From CBDIBC01 sp965276635 (lineage in GTDB: Bacteria > Actinomycetota > Acidimicrobiia > Acidimicrobiales > Palsa-688), in contig CBDIBC010000005.1 of the NCBI GenBank assembly GCA_965276635.1, positions 1,612,001 to 1,676,000 on the forward strand: a stretch of 64,000 nucleotides of DNA, given 5' to 3'. Under the pieces are notes generated by a model. The model was not told the DNA's origin, did not search any database, and was given only the letters and a program-made list of their open reading frames with translations. Positions 62,120 through 64,000 of this stretch are shown here, piece after piece. The position numbers and the translations under genes are program-made. Numbering within the stretch: position 1 is the stretch's first letter; every line of letters starts with the position of its first letter.

Positions 62120-64000
62120 TCAGCTCGTAGAGGCCTGCCCGAGGTAGGAAGCGTCTCCCATGGCGGTGACGGCCCCATTGGCCTGAAGGAGGTAGTAGCC
62201 ATTTCCGGTTGACGCCGGTGAGACGCTCCGTACAGCGGAAGTGGCCTTGCCCGCCAGGCTGCCGTAGTAGGTGGCGCCGAAATCGAAGACTCCGCCATCG
62301 CTTGCGACCATCCGGTATCCACCGGTTGTGGGGTCGACGCTGATGCCGACGACGGGCCGGTCCAGGTGGATCGCTCCGAGGCTGCCCTGGTACTGAGCGT
62401 CACCGAAGGTGAAGACGCCGCCATCGGAAGCCACCATGTAGTAGCCGTTCCCGGTTGTGGTGACTGTCATCCCTACGATGGGTTGGTTGAGCCTGATGTT
62501 TCCGGTCGATCCGTGGAAGGGGGCATCCCCGAAGGTGAAGACGCCGCCGTCGGCCGCCACTAGGTAGTAGCCATTCCCGGTTGTGGTGGCTGTCATCCCG
62601 ACGATGGGTTGGTTGAGCCTGATGTTTCCGGTCGATCCGTGGAAGGAGGCGTCGCCGAAGGAGTAGACGCCACCGTCCTGGCCGAGCAGCCAGTAGCCCT
62701 GGCCATCACGGGTCCCCGCCATCCCTACGATCGGAGCGTTGAGGCGCACGCCCGAGAGGTCTCCGAACGATCGGGCTGACCCGAATGCAGCCACGCTGCC
62801 CGATGTCGATACCACCCAATAGCCGGGACAGCCAGCGCTCGGCAAGCTAGACGCGATCATGACCGCCTGGCCTCCCACGTGCCTGTCGTCGACCGTAGAG
62901 CAGCCGGCCGGTGTCGATGACGGAGTGCCGCTCGACGGCATACCGGGCGGCAGAGTGGTGGATCCTGATCCACTGGAGCTCGAGCCGGAGCTGGTGGTGG
63001 TCGGGCTGGGGTTGCCGCTTGTCGCGATCGGGCCGCCGGAGGAAGGAGCGGAACCGCCGGTCCCCACCGGGTTGGGGCCTGTGACAGCGGAGGCTGCCCC
63101 GAAGAGTTGTTTGTAGAGTGCGGCAGAATGGGGGAAGTCGGCGAGCTGGCTGTCCTCACCGGGATCGCTGTTGAAGTACATCTCGTATGCGACGTTGTTG
63201 GTCGCGAACCAGTTGTACATCTGCTGGACGAAGTACGGGTTGTCGCCGCCGCCGTGACCGTCGGGTCGGTTCAGCAAGCCCCATTCCGGGAACCCCATCG
63301 GCTTGTTCTGCGCCGCGGCGAACGTCGCCATCCAAGCCAGGCCATACGGACCGTTCACGTAATCTGCCCACGCCTTGGCATACCCGGCAGGAGTCGCCGA
63401 GTTCCCCGAATAACCCGCAGTCGCGTCCCAGTTCTGATCGTACAGATCCGCTGTTATGTAATCGACATAGGTGGATCCGGGGTACGCCCGGGTCACATCC
63501 CAGCTCGCCCCACCCCCACCATTCCAGTCGAACTGGAAATGCTGGCCGGGAACCGAACGCATGGTATCGACGATCTGACGCCAGTAAGCGACGAACGCCT
63601 CAGGGTCAGCCTGAGCTTTCCACGGCATGTACCCACCCGCGAACTCCCACCCCAGTCGAAACACCGCCGACGACTGTCCCTTCGCCACCATCGCCTGGGC
63701 CAACGACAAGAAATGCGCGTTGTACGCCCCCGCCGCACCCGCCTCGAGCGTGTCACCCGAATCGTTCAGGATCGGAACCGAGAACACCGGCCGCACCCCT
63801 GACGGCACCTGCGCCACCCACCACGACGGATTGTCGATGGCACTCCAACCCTGCGCCCCCGTCAAGAACGCGCTCACCCACCTCACCGGCGCACCCTGCA
63901 GCTGCTCGAACCCAGACACACCCCCAGGACCCAACAACACACCCGAGAACGACGCACTCGAGCTCGCCGACGCTGCCGGGGTGCCGAGTGCCGCGGTGCC
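62120..64000 (-). CDS. Secreted GH26-like glycosidase with C-terminal repeat domain, N-terminus cut by window edge
   Basis: The frame is open to the right edge, so the start and signal peptide are outside. Visible order: ASASSSASFSGVLLGPGGVS, GH26-like catalytic domain with general acid in FRLGWEFAGGYMPWK and nucleophile in PMGFPEWGLLNRPDG, VFSVPILND, QFDWNGGGGASW; a Ser/Thr/Pro linker (PSSGTPSSTPAG), then about six 40-residue repeats (GYWLLGQDGGVYSFGDASFH, GSTGNIRLNQPIVGM). Such repeats are common in Acidimicrobiia surface proteins. Probably trims or degrades beta-mannan-like polymer; placed at the end of the polysaccharide locus. Confidence 0.82.
   Translation of the reverse strand, partial: GTAALGTPAASASSSASFSGVLLGPGGVSGFEQLQGAPVRWVSAFLTGAQGWSAIDNPSWWVAQVPSGVRPVFSVPILNDSGDTLEAGAAGAYNAHFLSLAQAMVAKGQSSAVFRLGWEFAGGYMPWKAQADPEAFVAYWRQIVDTMRSVPGQHFQFDWNGGGGASWDVTRAYPGSTYVDYITADLYDQNWDATAGYSGNSATPAGYAKAWADYVNGPYGLAWMATFAAAQNKPMGFPEWGLLNRPDGHGGGDNPYFVQQMYNWFATNNVAYEMYFNSDPGEDSQLADFPHSAALYKQLFGAASAVTGPNPVGTGGSAPSSGGPIATSGNPSPTTTSSGSSSSGSGSTTLPPGMPSSGTPSSTPAGCSTVDDRHVGGQAVMIASSLPSAGCPGYWVVSTSGSVAAFGSARSFGDLSGVRLNAPIVGMAGTRDGQGYWLLGQDGGVYSFGDASFHGSTGNIRLNQPIVGMTATTTGNGYYLVAADGGVFTFGDAPFHGSTGNIRLNQPIVGMTVTTTGNGYYMVASDGGVFTFGDAQYQGSLGAIHLDRPVVGISVDPTTGGYRMVASDGGVFDFGATYYGSLAGKATSAVRSVSPASTGNGYYLLQANGAVTAMGDASYLGQASTS

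Overview
The window is high-GC DNA with dense coding, many GTG starts and 4-bp ATGA/GTGA gene overlaps, which points to an actinobacterium. An Acidimicrobiia-like soil lineage is my best guess. The reasons are the repeated 'GGVFTFGDA...GSTGNIRLNQPIVGM' motifs in a secreted glycosidase, a LAxTG (class E sortase type) surface protein, DUF4012, an acyl-CoA carboxylase beta plus epsilon pair, and the SRP RNA-dnaX-ybaB-recR block. The lineage is inference; no rRNA is present.

Layout. (1) 1-6384 (-): N-terminal part of a giant secreted repeat protein, with a nucleotide-identical 1620-bp tandem duplication (Gly-rich plus Ig-like) and eight 243-bp MBG-type repeats. (2) 6590-11087: a mobile island at a tRNA-Ser(UGA) gene, with an intact tyrosine integrase and an Xis-like protein (convergent, overlapping), an MNT/HEPN toxin-antitoxin pair whose HEPN gene is frameshifted, a truncated TrwC-type relaxase and a second, decayed integrase. 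(3) 11104-26305: housekeeping and metabolic genes (nitroreductase, pheA, larB-larC, prmA, ABC-F, hisN-like phosphatase, flavin/PPOX, MBL hydrolase, EthD, tRNA-Ser(CGA), tadA, aminotransferase, hydrolases). (4) 26402-30393: a DUF2786 gene, then a same-strand run of small genes (VapBC, TPR fragment, CcbP-like, a RelE-like pair) that ends at tRNA-Ser(GGA). It is punctuated by partial copies of the tRNA 3' end, the most unusual structure in the window. (5) 30441-33802: SRP RNA, dnaX, ybaB, recR. (6) 33987-44570: lipoprotein hydrolase, thiolase, methylmalonyl-CoA epimerase, methionine aminopeptidase with a SEC-C motif, membrane protein, HAD hydrolase carrying a repeat insertion, MFS transporter, 5'-3' exonuclease, aat, pccB-accE. 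(7) 44585-52700: a low-GC glycosyltransferase, an S51-like protein, a sortase substrate, DUF4012, two cyclophilins (one frameshifted), lysC-asd. (8) 52839-64000: an exopolysaccharide locus with a sugar-phosphate transferase, a chain-length/BY-kinase-like protein with a degenerate Walker A, an O-antigen-ligase-like protein, three GT4 genes (one a double-domain fusion) and a secreted GH26-like protein running off the right edge.

How they fit together. The thiolase, epimerase and pccB/accE genes fit propionyl/methylmalonyl-CoA and short-chain acyl-CoA metabolism. lysC-asd starts the aspartate family pathway, and pheA and hisN serve Phe and His synthesis. dnaX-ybaB-recR is the usual replication/recombination block next to SRP RNA. 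The 52.8-64 kb genes would make and export a surface polysaccharide. Small GC-rich tandem repeats recur inside genes (dnaX linker, HAD cap, aminotransferase tail) and between genes, suggesting frequent slippage or recombination in this genome.
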